DNA from: an uncultured Armatimonadota bacterium
GTDB lineage: Bacteria > Armatimonadota > UBA5829 > DTJY01
NCBI GenBank assembly: GCA_937875395.1
Contig: CALNCU010000291.1
Location: 1-19,989 of the forward strand
Direction of reading: 5' to 3'
Length of the DNA stretch: 19,989 nt
The notes beneath the pieces were generated by a model. That model saw only the letters and a list, made by a program, of their open reading frames with translations. It was not told the origin of the DNA and ran no database searches. A program made the translations under genes and the position numbers. Each line of letters begins with the position of its first letter. Position 1 is the first letter of the stretch. This document shows positions 1 through 8,203 of the stretch, in pieces.

Positions 1-1001
1 CCTTCGGTGCGAACCTGAGCTTTATCACCCTCTGACAGGCTTATATATTCTATAAACGGGTTGCTTTTGCCGGCCCGGTAATATCTCAGCGCTCCATTGC
101 CTTCTGCAATACCGAAATCCGTATCAGCAAGGGTAACGCGAATAAAGGGACTCTTCCCCTTTTCATTACCAGTTTCAAAACGCCGCCCCATGAGAATATC
201 TTTTACTGCGGCATCAACCTGATCCTCGCTGACTGCACTCTCTTTTTTCTTCGCCAAAGGCGCAGTCTGGACTAGCTTCGCTTTTCCTGACAGGTATGTT
301 TTCTCTATCTCCTGCAAAGTCAAGGCGCGCTTCCATAACTTGATATCGCCTATTAATCCTTTGAACCGCTCGCCTACCAGAAATCCACCTTTACGATAGG
401 ACTGTTTTATATCCATATCCCGCTGCATATCAAGAACACCGTTCACATAAAGTTTCCCTGTTTTTCCATCATATGTGAAGACTACGTGATACCAGCGATC
501 CTCCTCCCATGTGCGGGTGTTGGAATAAACACCCGCAGCCTTGGTGCCATCTCCAATAAGGATAGCCAGGTTACCCATCTTGTCACGAAAATTCAGCCAA
601 TATCCGTAACTGCCGGACAGCTTATTTATTAGGGTCGGAAAACCCGAGAGATTCTTATCTATAGTAATCGAAGGATTGAACCATATCTCCATGCTCCATG
701 GCACAATAGGATTCAAACTATCTGCATCTTCAACCCTTACCTTACTTTCACCGCTGAATTGAAGCGCATGACCAAATCCACCTTTCACCCAGGTTGCGCC
801 AGTAATCTCACCGTTGTTTTTGAAGGAAGATTTGTCCGTAAGCTTGCTCCCTTTGCCTTCATCAAAAGCCCACCAGGCCAGAATGTCCTTATTAACCGTA
901 TCTTCCGCACGGCATATGGCAGCAGATGTACATAAAAGCATGGTTACCGATAAAACAGTTACCAGTACTGCCGTTATACGACTTCCAATTCTAAACTCCA
1001 T
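1..1001 (-). CDS. Exported LamG (concanavalin A-like) domain protein, partial (3' end outside window)
   Basis: The frame is open from ATG at 1001 to the left edge, so at least 333 residues are present and the C-terminus is missing. The start is fixed by an AAGGAG six bases upstream. Residues 1-33 form a signal peptide: a basic N-region, a hydrophobic core at about 10-28, and likely cleavage after CRA. Residues about 41-237 look like a LamG/concanavalin A-like jelly roll: WAFDEG near 45, GHALQFSG near 77, SMEIWF near 103, WYHVVFTYDG near 170, and the closing GDIKLWKRALTLQEIE near 218. A Lys/Ala-rich linker and a second domain of unknown type follow from about residue 260. LamG domains usually bind sugars or act as adhesive modules outside the cytoplasm. 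The gene lies 66 bases after an H-X9-DG pseudopilin and is probably co-transcribed with it. The fold is confident; the ligand is unknown. Confidence 0.88.
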   Translation of the reverse strand, partial: MEFRIGSRITAVLVTVLSVTMLLCTSAAICRAEDTVNKDILAWWAFDEGKGSKLTDKSSFKNNGEITGATWVKGGFGHALQFSGESKVRVEDADSLNPIVPWSMEIWFNPSITIDKNLSGFPTLINKLSGSYGYWLNFRDKMGNLAILIGDGTKAAGVYSNTRTWEEDRWYHVVFTYDGKTGKLYVNGVLDMQRDMDIKQSYRKGGFLVGERFKGLIGDIKLWKRALTLQEIEKTYLSGKAKLVQTAPLAKKKESAVSEDQVDAAVKDILMGRRFETGNEKGKSPFIRVTLADTDFGIAEGNGALRYYRAGKSNPFIEYISLSEGDKAQVRTE

Positions 1002-1067
1002 AGATATCTCCTTATTGTTTTGTATTTGCCTATAAATAGAATGCACATGCGTATTATTTGTTCGGCA

Positions 1068-1637
1068 TTACAACGCCAGGCTTACAGGTATATTGGACCA
1101 TTTAACATGCCCGTCACACCATAGGATATTTCTTCCTCCAGAATGTATTGCCTTGGAAGACCCATCACCTGTAAATGGACCGGCGGCACTTCCATAATCC
1201 CAGGTATCACCATGTCTTTCCAGCAACAAAGGCGTCTCTGACGGTTGGCTTATTTTCGCTAAGGAAACTATATCCTCTCCTGCATCACCACTAGTGCAGA
1301 CATATCTATTTGCAGAATAAGAGCGGGGTATGCCTGTATGCTTATATGCATCGGATGGACAACTTACAATGTTTTTGCTTCCCATGTATTTATTATCATA
1401 TAATGCCCGGTCCCAACTCGCACCTTTATTAAAGCCGTAAGGGAAGGTTTCATCATGGTCCTGAACCCACATTTCTAAAGCCATTCCCAGTTGCTTCACA
1501 TTGCTGGTGCAGGTAGATTGTCTTGCCTTTTCCCTGGCCTTTGCAAAGACCGGGAAGAGTATGGCTGCCAGAATTGCTATTATAGCTATAACAACTAGAA
1601 GCTCTATTAGTGTGAACCCATGCTTTTTGTGATTCAT
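1068..1637 (-). CDS. Type II secretion/pilin-like pseudopilin with H-X9-DG C-terminal signature
   Basis: This 189-residue protein begins MNHKKHG followed by FTLIELL, a class III prepilin leader of seven residues that would be cut by prepilin peptidase after G7. The Glu at position 5 of the mature protein (E12) is present. Residues 8-30 are the hydrophobic assembly helix, followed by FAKAREKARQ, then CTSNVKQLGMA and the core WDRALYDNKY...CPSD. Near the C-terminus H165, nine residues, then D175-G176 match the prepilin processing-associated H-X9-DG signature. The start has GGAGG about seven bases upstream. The protein would sit in the inner membrane and assemble into a pseudopilus. It lies 66 bases upstream of the LamG gene and downstream of a gap containing a candidate structured RNA. 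The family is confident; the exact role is not known for this branch. Confidence 0.93.
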   Translation of the reverse strand: MNHKKHGFTLIELLVVIAIIAILAAILFPVFAKAREKARQSTCTSNVKQLGMALEMWVQDHDETFPYGFNKGASWDRALYDNKYMGSKNIVSCPSDAYKHTGIPRSYSANRYVCTSGDAGEDIVSLAKISQPSETPLLLERHGDTWDYGSAAGPFTGDGSSKAIHSGGRNILWCDGHVKWSNIPVSLAL

Positions 1638-2172
1638 TGTACTCCCTCCTGATTGTTTATTTGAAATTATTTTGTTAATAACCTGATATTATGCTTCCTG
1701 TTTCTACATAGCTTTTGACCCTTGCATGTTATATTATTCTGCATAAATTCTAAAACTCCTTCCAAATTGGGCTGTAAACACAAACATTTTTTATAAATAT
1801 TTTAGGAGATCAAAACATATGCACCGGGGGTTGATTCCCCATGCTTCGGCAGCGGCGCCTTACGGCTCTGCGTCCGAAGTATCGCAGTATCAATACATAG
1901 GGTTAATTTGGCGGGATAATAGTCTATCCGTTTATTCTGCTTAATAACCTTCCGCAGATTGATGTATGGTCTGTAATTACAAATGTTATATCCATTAAAT
2001 AACGGCAGGCAAAGGTTTATCCATGCTGGAATTTTTGAAGTTAGAAATATGGTTTGGTAAAACAAGGAGAAGAAGTCAATCGCACAGGCATTTGGATTGC
2101 CAGAGGTTTCCGGTGGGTTGTAAGTTTTCTGCAGTTCTCTGCGGGAATAAGGTACCTTTGCATACCTTACGC
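1638..2172. other. 535-base intergenic gap
   Basis: No gene with family resemblance is visible between the GH20 stop and the pseudopilin start. On the minus strand the part nearest the pseudopilin (about 1638-1800) is AT-rich and presumably holds its promoter and leader, but I could not settle on a clear -35/-10 pair. Positions 1821-1887 hold compact GC-rich inverted repeats described as a separate feature. I saw no strong hairpin followed by a T-tract after the GH20 stop, so a terminator is not evident. A minus-strand open frame crosses the gap but looks random. Confidence 0.6.
1821..1887 (-). ncRNA. Candidate structured leader RNA with nested pseudoknot
   Basis: Read on the minus strand, CTGCG (1887-1883) can pair with CGCAG (1872-1868). 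The loop between them contains CTTCGG (1879-1874), which is complementary to CCGAAG (1849-1844) further downstream. Together these make an H-type pseudoknot. Its connecting segment carries a small GCC-GTAA-GGC hairpin with a GNRA loop. A second hairpin follows directly: GCA/TGC and GGGG/CCCC around AATCAA (1844-1821). Such stacked short helices are unusual for spacer DNA and suggest a cis-acting leader of the pseudopilin gene about 180 bases downstream. The string GGACGCAGAGCC recalls part of the c-di-GMP-I riboswitch core, but the flanking helices do not fit. Direction and function are inferred; the palindromic parts would also fold on the other strand. Confidence 0.35.
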
Positions 2173-3753
2173 TTATTCGCCATGGGCGTCTGTGCCATTG
2201 AACAGGTGGCGGGTGGCTTCCCTTTTTTCTTTGCCCCCGGTGATGCACGCAAGGAGATGGTTGATACTTGGAGCAAAGAGCGCATTAATCCACTCATCAA
2301 ATGCCAATCCGTAATAACGCTCTGAAAAGTGGGATATTGTCCTCTCCTTCAACGCTCCGCCTTCGCCAAGCAGGCTCTCCAGCCGCAGAAGTTCTTTATC
2401 CCACCACTCTGTTACCATGCGCGGCGCACACAGGAAGAACTCCATATCATGAGAAGCATCTGCGCAATGCCTCTGCCATCTGTGCACTTCTGCAAGAAGC
2501 GTGAGGCTCCTCCACTCAAAGGTATGGTTCTGTACCAGCTCCCCGGCCGATTTTAGCTCAGAAAAAAGCTCCGACTCAAAGTTTCCGGTGGTTCGGTAGC
2601 GCGCAACATTTGCTGCTATCCGGTCTATCTCATCCCAGGAGAGGCCCTGCCAGAAGGGTTCGGGGACATGTCCCATGCTTCTTGCAAGCCTGCCTATGCC
2701 GGGCCAGGTAAGATCAAAGGGAAGGTTGGGCTTGTAGAAGGATGAAGCCCGTGCCCAGGATGTGGCTATTAATCCAAGTTGATTGTTCCGCTCTAATGCC
2801 CTGCTCCATGTATCAAGGTTGTTGTAGACCCGCCCGTAATCCGGGAGCATCTGACCATCGCCGCTCATGCGCGATGCTCCCGCGCCTATCACCTTGAAGC
2901 CCATCTGAGTAAACAGGTCTGCCTGGAAGAGGGATTTAAACCATTTTCCCTGGCGGAACGGTTCTACAAGCGCAAGTATATCCCTCGGCAGGTCTTCTAC
3001 ATACCCGTAATTCCCCCAGATATAGGGGAGTTCATCCTTGCCTTTATCCAGCCATTCCCGGCTGATTCTAAAGCCGTTGATACGTGCAAGGTGAGTCTTA
3101 TCCCCGCCGGTGGAATAATCCCACACGCATAGGGTAACTCTGCCGGCAAACGGCTCAATCAGCTCCGGCTGAAGATTATCCTCAAGCATATCCGACCAGA
3201 TGATGGGCTCTTTGCCAAGACTGTGTACAAAATCTATAAGCTCATCCAGATAGCCCAGAAAGGCAGAGAGCACGCTTCCCTTGCCTAAGCATTTATCACA
3301 CGTGGCAAGCCCTACCGCCTCATCCATACCTATGTGGATAAAACGGCTCTCGGGGTGGGCCTCTATCACCTGGCGAAGCATCTTACGTACAAGCGCCCTT
3401 CCATCCGGGCTTTGCAGGCAGAGCGTTCTTGGGGTGGATGGATCCTCTGCCATATGCCGGTACTTCTTCCACCGAAAAGCGTATTCCAGGTGACTGAGAC
3501 ATTGCTGGAGAGGGATGATTTCTATCTTACGCTTCCGGGCCTCTGAAAGAAAATGATTAAGCGTGCTCTTTGTCCATACTACGGATTTATCCCAGGCTAT
3601 ATCTATTTCGTTAAACGGGAATATATCTTCATATTCAACCAGAACGGTGTTTATTCCCAAGGCATCAAGGTCTGCAAAAAGAGCAGATATGTACTCCGGG
3701 CGGAACATGAGACCTTTTAAATCCAGGTGGACGCCCGTTATCTTATTTTCCAC
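2173..3753 (-). CDS. GH20-family beta-N-acetylhexosaminidase-like enzyme, cytoplasmic
   Basis: The protein has 526 residues from the preferred GTG at 3753, which has AAAAGGA seven bases upstream. The frame can be extended to a GTG at 3780 (535 residues), but that has no visible ribosome site. It opens straight into a (beta/alpha)8 barrel (GVHLDLKG). The family's catalytic Asp-Glu pair is seen in FIHIGMDEA (D144/E145 in this numbering), where substrate-assisted hexosaminidases have HxGxDE. Further barrel motifs are EPIIWSDML and ATSWARAS, and a mostly helical C-terminal region follows from about residue 390. There is no signal peptide, so it should act on imported oligosaccharides, removing terminal N-acetylhexosamine-type residues. 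It begins about 48 bases after a decayed pseudopilin gene. The family is well supported; exact sugar and linkage cannot be read from sequence. Confidence 0.82.
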   Translation of the reverse strand: MENKITGVHLDLKGLMFRPEYISALFADLDALGINTVLVEYEDIFPFNEIDIAWDKSVVWTKSTLNHFLSEARKRKIEIIPLQQCLSHLEYAFRWKKYRHMAEDPSTPRTLCLQSPDGRALVRKMLRQVIEAHPESRFIHIGMDEAVGLATCDKCLGKGSVLSAFLGYLDELIDFVHSLGKEPIIWSDMLEDNLQPELIEPFAGRVTLCVWDYSTGGDKTHLARINGFRISREWLDKGKDELPYIWGNYGYVEDLPRDILALVEPFRQGKWFKSLFQADLFTQMGFKVIGAGASRMSGDGQMLPDYGRVYNNLDTWSRALERNNQLGLIATSWARASSFYKPNLPFDLTWPGIGRLARSMGHVPEPFWQGLSWDEIDRIAANVARYRTTGNFESELFSELKSAGELVQNHTFEWRSLTLLAEVHRWQRHCADASHDMEFFLCAPRMVTEWWDKELLRLESLLGEGGALKERTISHFSERYYGLAFDEWINALFAPSINHLLACITGGKEKREATRHLFNGTDAHGE

Positions 3754-3800
3754 AGCATAATCCTTTTCTATGGAAGCCACTCTATATGCATGTTCGGATT

Positions 3801-4264
3801 TCAGCTTCCTTCATGACCGGCTATTCCATTTTGAGGCATTATATGCCCGTACAGTTTGGGTGTCAAGAAGATAGGGCTGCTGTTACTGTTCAGCCTGTAT
3901 ACCCGGCCTGCGGTCGGGCCAATGTGAATCAGAAACCAGAAATTAGTGGCGTATGAAGGGCAAACAAATGTATCCATACTCTTTACATAGCCATTGTCGT
4001 ATAGGCAGGTAGCCAAGTTATCTCTTTATTTGCCTTCTCATCCCAAGAATAAATATGCACCCATCCGTCATAATCCTGGGCATACATGGAAAATCCCATT
4101 GCGCACTGTTTAAGGTTGTTTATGCACCTGGTCTGCTTTGCCTTCTCCCTGGCCTTTGCAAACACCGGGAAGAGTATGGCTGCCAGGATTGCTACGATAG
4201 CAATAACTACTAGCAACTATATTAATGTGAAACCCTGCTTGTTGTCTATTTTGTTCCTTTGCAT
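3801..4264 (-). pseudogene. Broken pseudopilin (prepilin-type) gene: nonsense plus frameshift
   Basis: A normal start is present at 4264 with AAGGAG seven bases upstream. It reads M-Q-R-N-K-I-D-N-K-Q-G then FTLI, after which the Glu codon of the FTLIE motif is TAG (4219-4217). The same frame then continues with LLVVIAIVAILAAILFPVFAKAREKA and the pilin core down to TAA at 3983. The next expected block (LYDNGYVKS...FVCPS, compare LYDNKYMGS...CPSD in the pseudopilin at 1068..1637) is found in another frame at 4016..3801, so at least one frameshift lies at about 3986-4025. The C-terminal H-X9-DG signature is missing. The copy is therefore decayed in three independent ways. It sits between the oxidoreductase operon and the GH20 gene, in the same position relative to a glycan gene as the intact copies. 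Confidence 0.88.
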
Positions 4265-4282
4265 TTTGTCTCTCCTTCCATT

Positions 4283-5176
4283 TTATTTTGATTGGATTTT
4301 CATTTCTACCGTGCTGCCGCCTTCCGCCATGGATTTGTTGGCGGCTTCCATGAAGGCTATGACTTCCAGGGAGTCTTTAAGGGTTACGGGCGATATGCCT
4401 GTTTTAAAGAAATGCCTTATCTTTTTTAGCAGCTCGGCATAGATGAGGTCTATATTCACTGCTTTTACAATGGTCTCTTTCTCTTTCCATACCGTAAAGC
4501 CGTATCCATGGTATCCGCCGGTTCCGGCTCTTGCTATTCCAACCCGTCCGTCGCTCCAGATACCGCTGGCTACGGGGCCGTAATTGCTGTTTATACACAA
4601 AACCTCTCTGCACCCCAAACCCATCAGCTGGAAGAGCTGTTCTACAGCATGAATGCCGTAGTAGATCCAGCCGGACATTGAGGGGCGTTCCATGTACGGG
4701 GAATATGTCATGGCGGAGAGTATCTTCCCGCCCGATGTGTTGGATTGCACTGACTGCAGCTCTTTGGTGAAACGCAGGGAGGATGCGCTGAATGCAGGGC
4801 AGTTATTCCTTGCGCATATATCCATAATCTTTTTTGCCCGGACTGCGCTTGACTCTATGGGTTTGTCTATAAAGACCGGCTTCCCCTTATCCGCAAACAG
4901 TTCTGCCAGTTCCAGGTGTTTGGAGCCATCGTCATGAAGGATGAGGATTCCGTCCACCTGCTCTGCCAACTTGCCTGCGGATTCGGTTATCTTAACGCCT
5001 AAGTTCCTCACTGTCTCCACATTCTTTGCCAGTTGTTCGGGAGAGACCATTATGGATGGTACCGGCATTGCAGCAACCACCCTGGCGCCTTTAAGAGCAG
5101 GTTTGGCTCCGTTCAACTGTTCTATGAATACCGGGCCGTGACCATCCAGCCCTGCAACACCCAGTCTCAAGCTCAT
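4283..5176 (-). CDS. Gfo/Idh/MocA-family oxidoreductase, short form (third of three)
   Basis: This 297-residue protein is short for the family (usually 330-400). The N-terminal Rossmann part starts LGVAGLDGHG, an atypical nucleotide loop. PVFIDKPIES carries the family's (E/D)KP lysine, which normally binds cofactor and substrate. In the C-terminal alpha/beta domain YYGIHAVE keeps the catalytic-region His, but the usual Asp four residues before it is Tyr. The start overlaps the upstream gene's stop by four bases (ATGA), a sign of translational coupling. Family members oxidise or reduce sugars and polyols with NAD(P). The gene is the last of the six-gene LacI-headed unit. An NAD(P)-dependent sugar oxidoreductase is likely; the altered residues leave activity open. 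Confidence 0.85.
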   Translation of the reverse strand: MSLRLGVAGLDGHGPVFIEQLNGAKPALKGARVVAAMPVPSIMVSPEQLAKNVETVRNLGVKITESAGKLAEQVDGILILHDDGSKHLELAELFADKGKPVFIDKPIESSAVRAKKIMDICARNNCPAFSASSLRFTKELQSVQSNTSGGKILSAMTYSPYMERPSMSGWIYYGIHAVEQLFQLMGLGCREVLCINSNYGPVASGIWSDGRVGIARAGTGGYHGYGFTVWKEKETIVKAVNIDLIYAELLKKIRHFFKTGISPVTLKDSLEVIAFMEAANKSMAEGGSTVEMKIQSK

Positions 5177-6195
5177 CTTAACCCGGCCTCCAGCAATTCC
5201 ACTATGCCTACCGGAATTTGGGCGGGCAGCGTAACCGGCACTCCGCTTTGAGCAGAGAGAAACGCCGCCATTATGGCATTAAACTCCATAAGGGCGGTGT
5301 CTAGATTGTTCAGATGCACCTCGCGCCCGTCCAGCCATGCCGCCATGGCCCTGGTGAACTCTCTTTGGCCAGGGATATCGCTTGCATCCCAAGAGGTCTC
5401 CTTTATAAACGGCGACGGCATATTGTAGGATTGGTAACCCCATTCCTTGTTTTGCACCCACCATGCGCGTCCTTCCGATCCCCAGATGTTAAACTCCAGG
5501 TGCTGCCAGAAATCCGTCTCGCCCGGGGTGCCCACCGCGTCTTCTGCATCTTCGCAGTAGGCGGTGACTCCGTCCGGAAAGACATAGCGCATAAGCATGT
5601 TAGCGGGCGCCGGATGCCCGTAATCCCGGCCGTTTATACCGTTTGCGGCAGCCCACACGCTCATCGGGAAATTATCGCCCGTGAAGTGGAAGAGCAGGTC
5701 TACCATATGCGGGCCCATGGAGAGGATGTTTCCCTTTGTAACGCACCTTATCCACTCTACGCTGCCTATTTTGCCCTCATCCAGAATGCTTTTCAGGTCT
5801 TTTATTGTTTGGAAATACCGCCTTTGTGTGTTAAGGGCTATCTTTATACCGGTGCGGGCGGCTATCTCTTTTATCTTTGCGGCCTGTTTTGGGTTTAGTG
5901 CCAGCGGTTTTTCAACAATTACCCCCCGGACGCCGTACTCTGCCGCCATCTCTATAGGCTCTTCCCTGACTGATGGGGGCGCCACTATATGCAGGATATC
6001 CGGCCGTTCCTTCTCAAGCATGCTCTCCAAATCCTGGTAGAGACGGCCTACATTGAATCTCTCTCCGTAGTTACTTAGTCTATCCGCCCGCATATCACAC
6101 AGGCACACCAGTTCTATTTCATCCAGACCTTCATATGCGCGTATGTGGAATTCCGCCCTGGGGCCGCACCCCAGTATTGCTGATTTGTAAACCAT
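5173..6195 (-). CDS. Gfo/Idh/MocA-family oxidoreductase (second of three)
   Basis: The 340-residue protein starts at ATG 6195 with AAGG eight bases upstream. Residues 1-120 form the nucleotide-binding domain (AILGCGPRAEFHI, then LCD after beta-2 and GVIVEKPLAL with the family lysine). The rest is the substrate domain. The motif near the active site is SMGPHMVDLLFH: the His is present but the canonical Asp four positions upstream is Ser. Notable aromatic stretches (TDFWQHLEFNIWGSEGRAWW) may line a sugar-binding pocket. It follows the first oxidoreductase by 15 bases and overlaps the third by four, so it is clearly in the same transcript. The likely role is NAD(P)-linked oxidation or reduction of a sugar or glycoside; the substrate is unknown. 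Confidence 0.88.
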   Translation of the reverse strand: MVYKSAILGCGPRAEFHIRAYEGLDEIELVCLCDMRADRLSNYGERFNVGRLYQDLESMLEKERPDILHIVAPPSVREEPIEMAAEYGVRGVIVEKPLALNPKQAAKIKEIAARTGIKIALNTQRRYFQTIKDLKSILDEGKIGSVEWIRCVTKGNILSMGPHMVDLLFHFTGDNFPMSVWAAANGINGRDYGHPAPANMLMRYVFPDGVTAYCEDAEDAVGTPGETDFWQHLEFNIWGSEGRAWWVQNKEWGYQSYNMPSPFIKETSWDASDIPGQREFTRAMAAWLDGREVHLNNLDTALMEFNAIMAAFLSAQSGVPVTLPAQIPVGIVELLEAGLR

Positions 6196-6210
6196 GTTTC
6201 TTACCTTCTT

Positions 6211-7209
6211 TCAAAGTTCCACCAGCTTGCCGGTGACGGCAGATTCTTCTGCGGCGGAGACTGCTTCCACCGCCGCCCTGGATTCCTGCGGACTGATTAT
6301 GGCGGGAGCCTGTCCATTTATTATGCAGCCGGCAAAGTATGACAGCTCATCCTTTAATGCGCCCGCCCTGCCGATGGCGGTTCTGGGCCAGTAGACCGTA
6401 TCTGGGTATACCCAGCCATCCTTTGTGTTGATGGACAGGTTTTGCCCCGGACTGTTTATGTAAATTGCGCCCGTCTCGCCTATTATCTCCATGCGGGCAT
6501 CCAGTTCAAAGGGAGTCTTATCCGGCAGGTACCAGTTGCTCTCCGCAACTCCCACGGCGCCGTCCTCAAACTTGTACATGGCCCAGCCTATATCCGGATG
6601 AGCCAGGTTTCTGGCGTTCACGAAGGCGGCGTATACTGATTTCACCTTTGCCCCGGTGAACCAGAGCATGAGGTCTACATCGTGAACGCCGTCGCCAGTT
6701 ATAGGGGAGAGGTTTGAGAGGACTCCTTCGCTCACCGCCGCCGGGATGTTTCTTCTGGCGGAGATGGAGAGCACTTTGCCTATTTTGCCCTCGTCAATTG
6801 CCCTCTTTGCTTGGGAGTAAGACGGATCGAACCGGCAGATATGCCCCACCATGAAGTATTTACCAGTAGAACCGAGGGCGGAGATTATCTCATCGCACTC
6901 CCCGGTGGTAAGGGCCATGGGTTTCTCTAGAAAGACGTGCTTCCCGGCCTGTATTGCGGCCAGCGTGGGTTCCAGGTGGTCCTTGGCATGGGTAACTATG
7001 CTTACAACCTCTACATTATCATCGGCCAGAAGGTCGTGGTAGTTGGTGTATCTGCCGGGCACGCCGTATTTATCCGCCACGGATTTCAGGCGGTCTTCCC
7101 GCCGAGTGCATACCGCAGTTACTTCAACGTGGGGGATTGAGGAGAGAACCTCTACGTGCTTATCTCCAAAGAACCCCAGGCCTATTACTCCCCACTTTAC
7201 TCTATCCAT
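6211..7209 (-). CDS. Gfo/Idh/MocA-family oxidoreductase (first of three)
   Basis: The protein has 332 residues from ATG 7209, chosen because GGAGG lies five bases upstream. The frame also allows a GTG four codons earlier, which would lack a ribosome site. It has a canonical dinucleotide loop (WGVIGLGFFG, residues 6-15), HVFLEKPMAL with the conserved Lys, and ITGDGVHDVDLMLW at the start of the substrate domain. Here too the residue four before the catalytic-region His is not Asp but Gly, although an Asp sits one position nearer. It is the most typical of the three family members in the unit. The gap to the upstream epimerase gene is 14 bases. It is predicted to be a cytoplasmic NAD(P)-dependent sugar, inositol or glycoside dehydrogenase. 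Confidence 0.9.
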   Translation of the reverse strand: MDRVKWGVIGLGFFGDKHVEVLSSIPHVEVTAVCTRREDRLKSVADKYGVPGRYTNYHDLLADDNVEVVSIVTHAKDHLEPTLAAIQAGKHVFLEKPMALTTGECDEIISALGSTGKYFMVGHICRFDPSYSQAKRAIDEGKIGKVLSISARRNIPAAVSEGVLSNLSPITGDGVHDVDLMLWFTGAKVKSVYAAFVNARNLAHPDIGWAMYKFEDGAVGVAESNWYLPDKTPFELDARMEIIGETGAIYINSPGQNLSINTKDGWVYPDTVYWPRTAIGRAGALKDELSYFAGCIINGQAPAIISPQESRAAVEAVSAAEESAVTGKLVEL

Positions 7210-7223
7210 CGGCTCCTCCACAC

Positions 7224-8201
7224 CTATCCATTATACCTGCTCTCGGTTCTGGATCTTCCGGATTCTCTAAACTCAATCGCCTTGTCAATCATGGTAAACG
7301 CATCATCCTGCGGTTCATAACCCAGGACTGAGCGGGCCTTGTTTATATCTATGGTAAAATCATAGTACTCCGGCAGCGTGAAATTCACCACCGGGCAACC
7401 CTGTTTCTTTGCAACATACTCCGCCAGCACATCATAGCTGAAGGGCGCCGGAGCTGCAATGTTAAAAGTCTCTCCTGTCGCGTTCGGGTTTCCAAGGGCT
7501 TTCAGGAACGATTGGACTACATCAGAAATACCTACCACGTGCCTTACATACGGCTTGCCGCCCGGATGAAGCAGGCAGCCCGCTCCCTCCATGCTGTTTG
7601 CAAAGTACTTTTTCTGTTCGGCGCTCTCTGCAATATCCCTCCAGATGGGAAATCCGAAATCCGGCGCTTGCAGAAGCATGTGGCTGAAGAGATCATCCTC
7701 ATCCTGTATCCAGGAGAACCGCAGGATGGTGAACGGCAGGCCGTACTGCACGCCGTACTGGCGGCACATTACCTCTTCCATAACTTTTGAGAGGGCATAG
7801 TAGCCGGGATACGCTTCAACGGGCGCCGACTCATTTAGGGGATGGGGATGCTTGCGGAAGAAGATTCCAAGCGAGGCATCCCCGCCTGCAAGAATAAACT
7901 GCTTTATGCCTATCTCCCGGCTGCCGTCCAGAAGGTTCAAGAGGCCCTTTACGCTTGTATCCAGGAATCCGGCATCCTCCTTGGATGTGGCCAGGTGGCA
8001 GACGGCATCCATCCCGCAGAGCGCTTCCATCACCGTCTCCTTGCTGCACATTGAGCCGGAGACCGTCTCCACGCCGGGAACATTCACAGGAGTTTTAAAC
8101 TGCAATGCCCGTACTTTATATCCCTCACGCACAAGCGCGGGCAGAAGGTTCCTGCCTATCTTACCGCTGCCGCCCGTTACCAGAATGCTTTTGATCTCCA
8201 T
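7224..8201 (-). CDS. NAD-dependent epimerase/dehydratase (extended SDR)
   Basis: The protein has 325 residues from ATG 8201, with GGTGG five bases upstream. A GTG at 8210 would overlap the preceding stop and has no ribosome site. The N-terminus ILVTGGSGKIG is the extended-SDR dinucleotide loop, followed by CHLATSKED and the catalytic YYALSK (YxxxK). Late motifs such as GETFNIAAPAPFSYDVLAEYV and ARSVLGYEP are typical of nucleotide-sugar epimerase-like proteins. These act on sugars or nucleotide sugars through an NAD-dependent keto intermediate. The gene sits between the alcohol dehydrogenase (two-base gap) and the first Gfo/Idh/MocA gene, which favours a catabolic sugar dehydrogenase or epimerase role over cell-envelope synthesis. 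The substrate is not readable from sequence. Confidence 0.88.
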   Translation of the reverse strand: MEIKSILVTGGSGKIGRNLLPALVREGYKVRALQFKTPVNVPGVETVSGSMCSKETVMEALCGMDAVCHLATSKEDAGFLDTSVKGLLNLLDGSREIGIKQFILAGGDASLGIFFRKHPHPLNESAPVEAYPGYYALSKVMEEVMCRQYGVQYGLPFTILRFSWIQDEDDLFSHMLLQAPDFGFPIWRDIAESAEQKKYFANSMEGAGCLLHPGGKPYVRHVVGISDVVQSFLKALGNPNATGETFNIAAPAPFSYDVLAEYVAKKQGCPVVNFTLPEYYDFTIDINKARSVLGYEPQDDAFTMIDKAIEFRESGRSRTESRYNG

Positions 8202-8203
8202 CT

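Noticed and set aside
1821..1887. Annotation as a c-di-GMP-I riboswitch
   Set aside because: Only the short GGACGCAGAGCC string is similar; the upstream GGCAAACC-type strand with its GNRA hairpin and the downstream partner helix are not present in the expected order.
1819..1944. A 41-residue plus-strand frame with AGGAG ten bases before its ATG
   Set aside because: It is on the opposite strand from every other gene, its sequence is low-quality (Ala/Ser-rich from the hairpin bases), and the ribosome-like site is spaced too far; the inverted repeats explain the bases better.
1802..2248. A 148-codon minus-strand open frame spanning the gap and overlapping the 3' end of the GH20 gene
   Set aside because: It begins inside the GH20 gene in another frame, has no ribosome site, no recognisable motif and an irregular composition, and it covers the structured RNA candidate.
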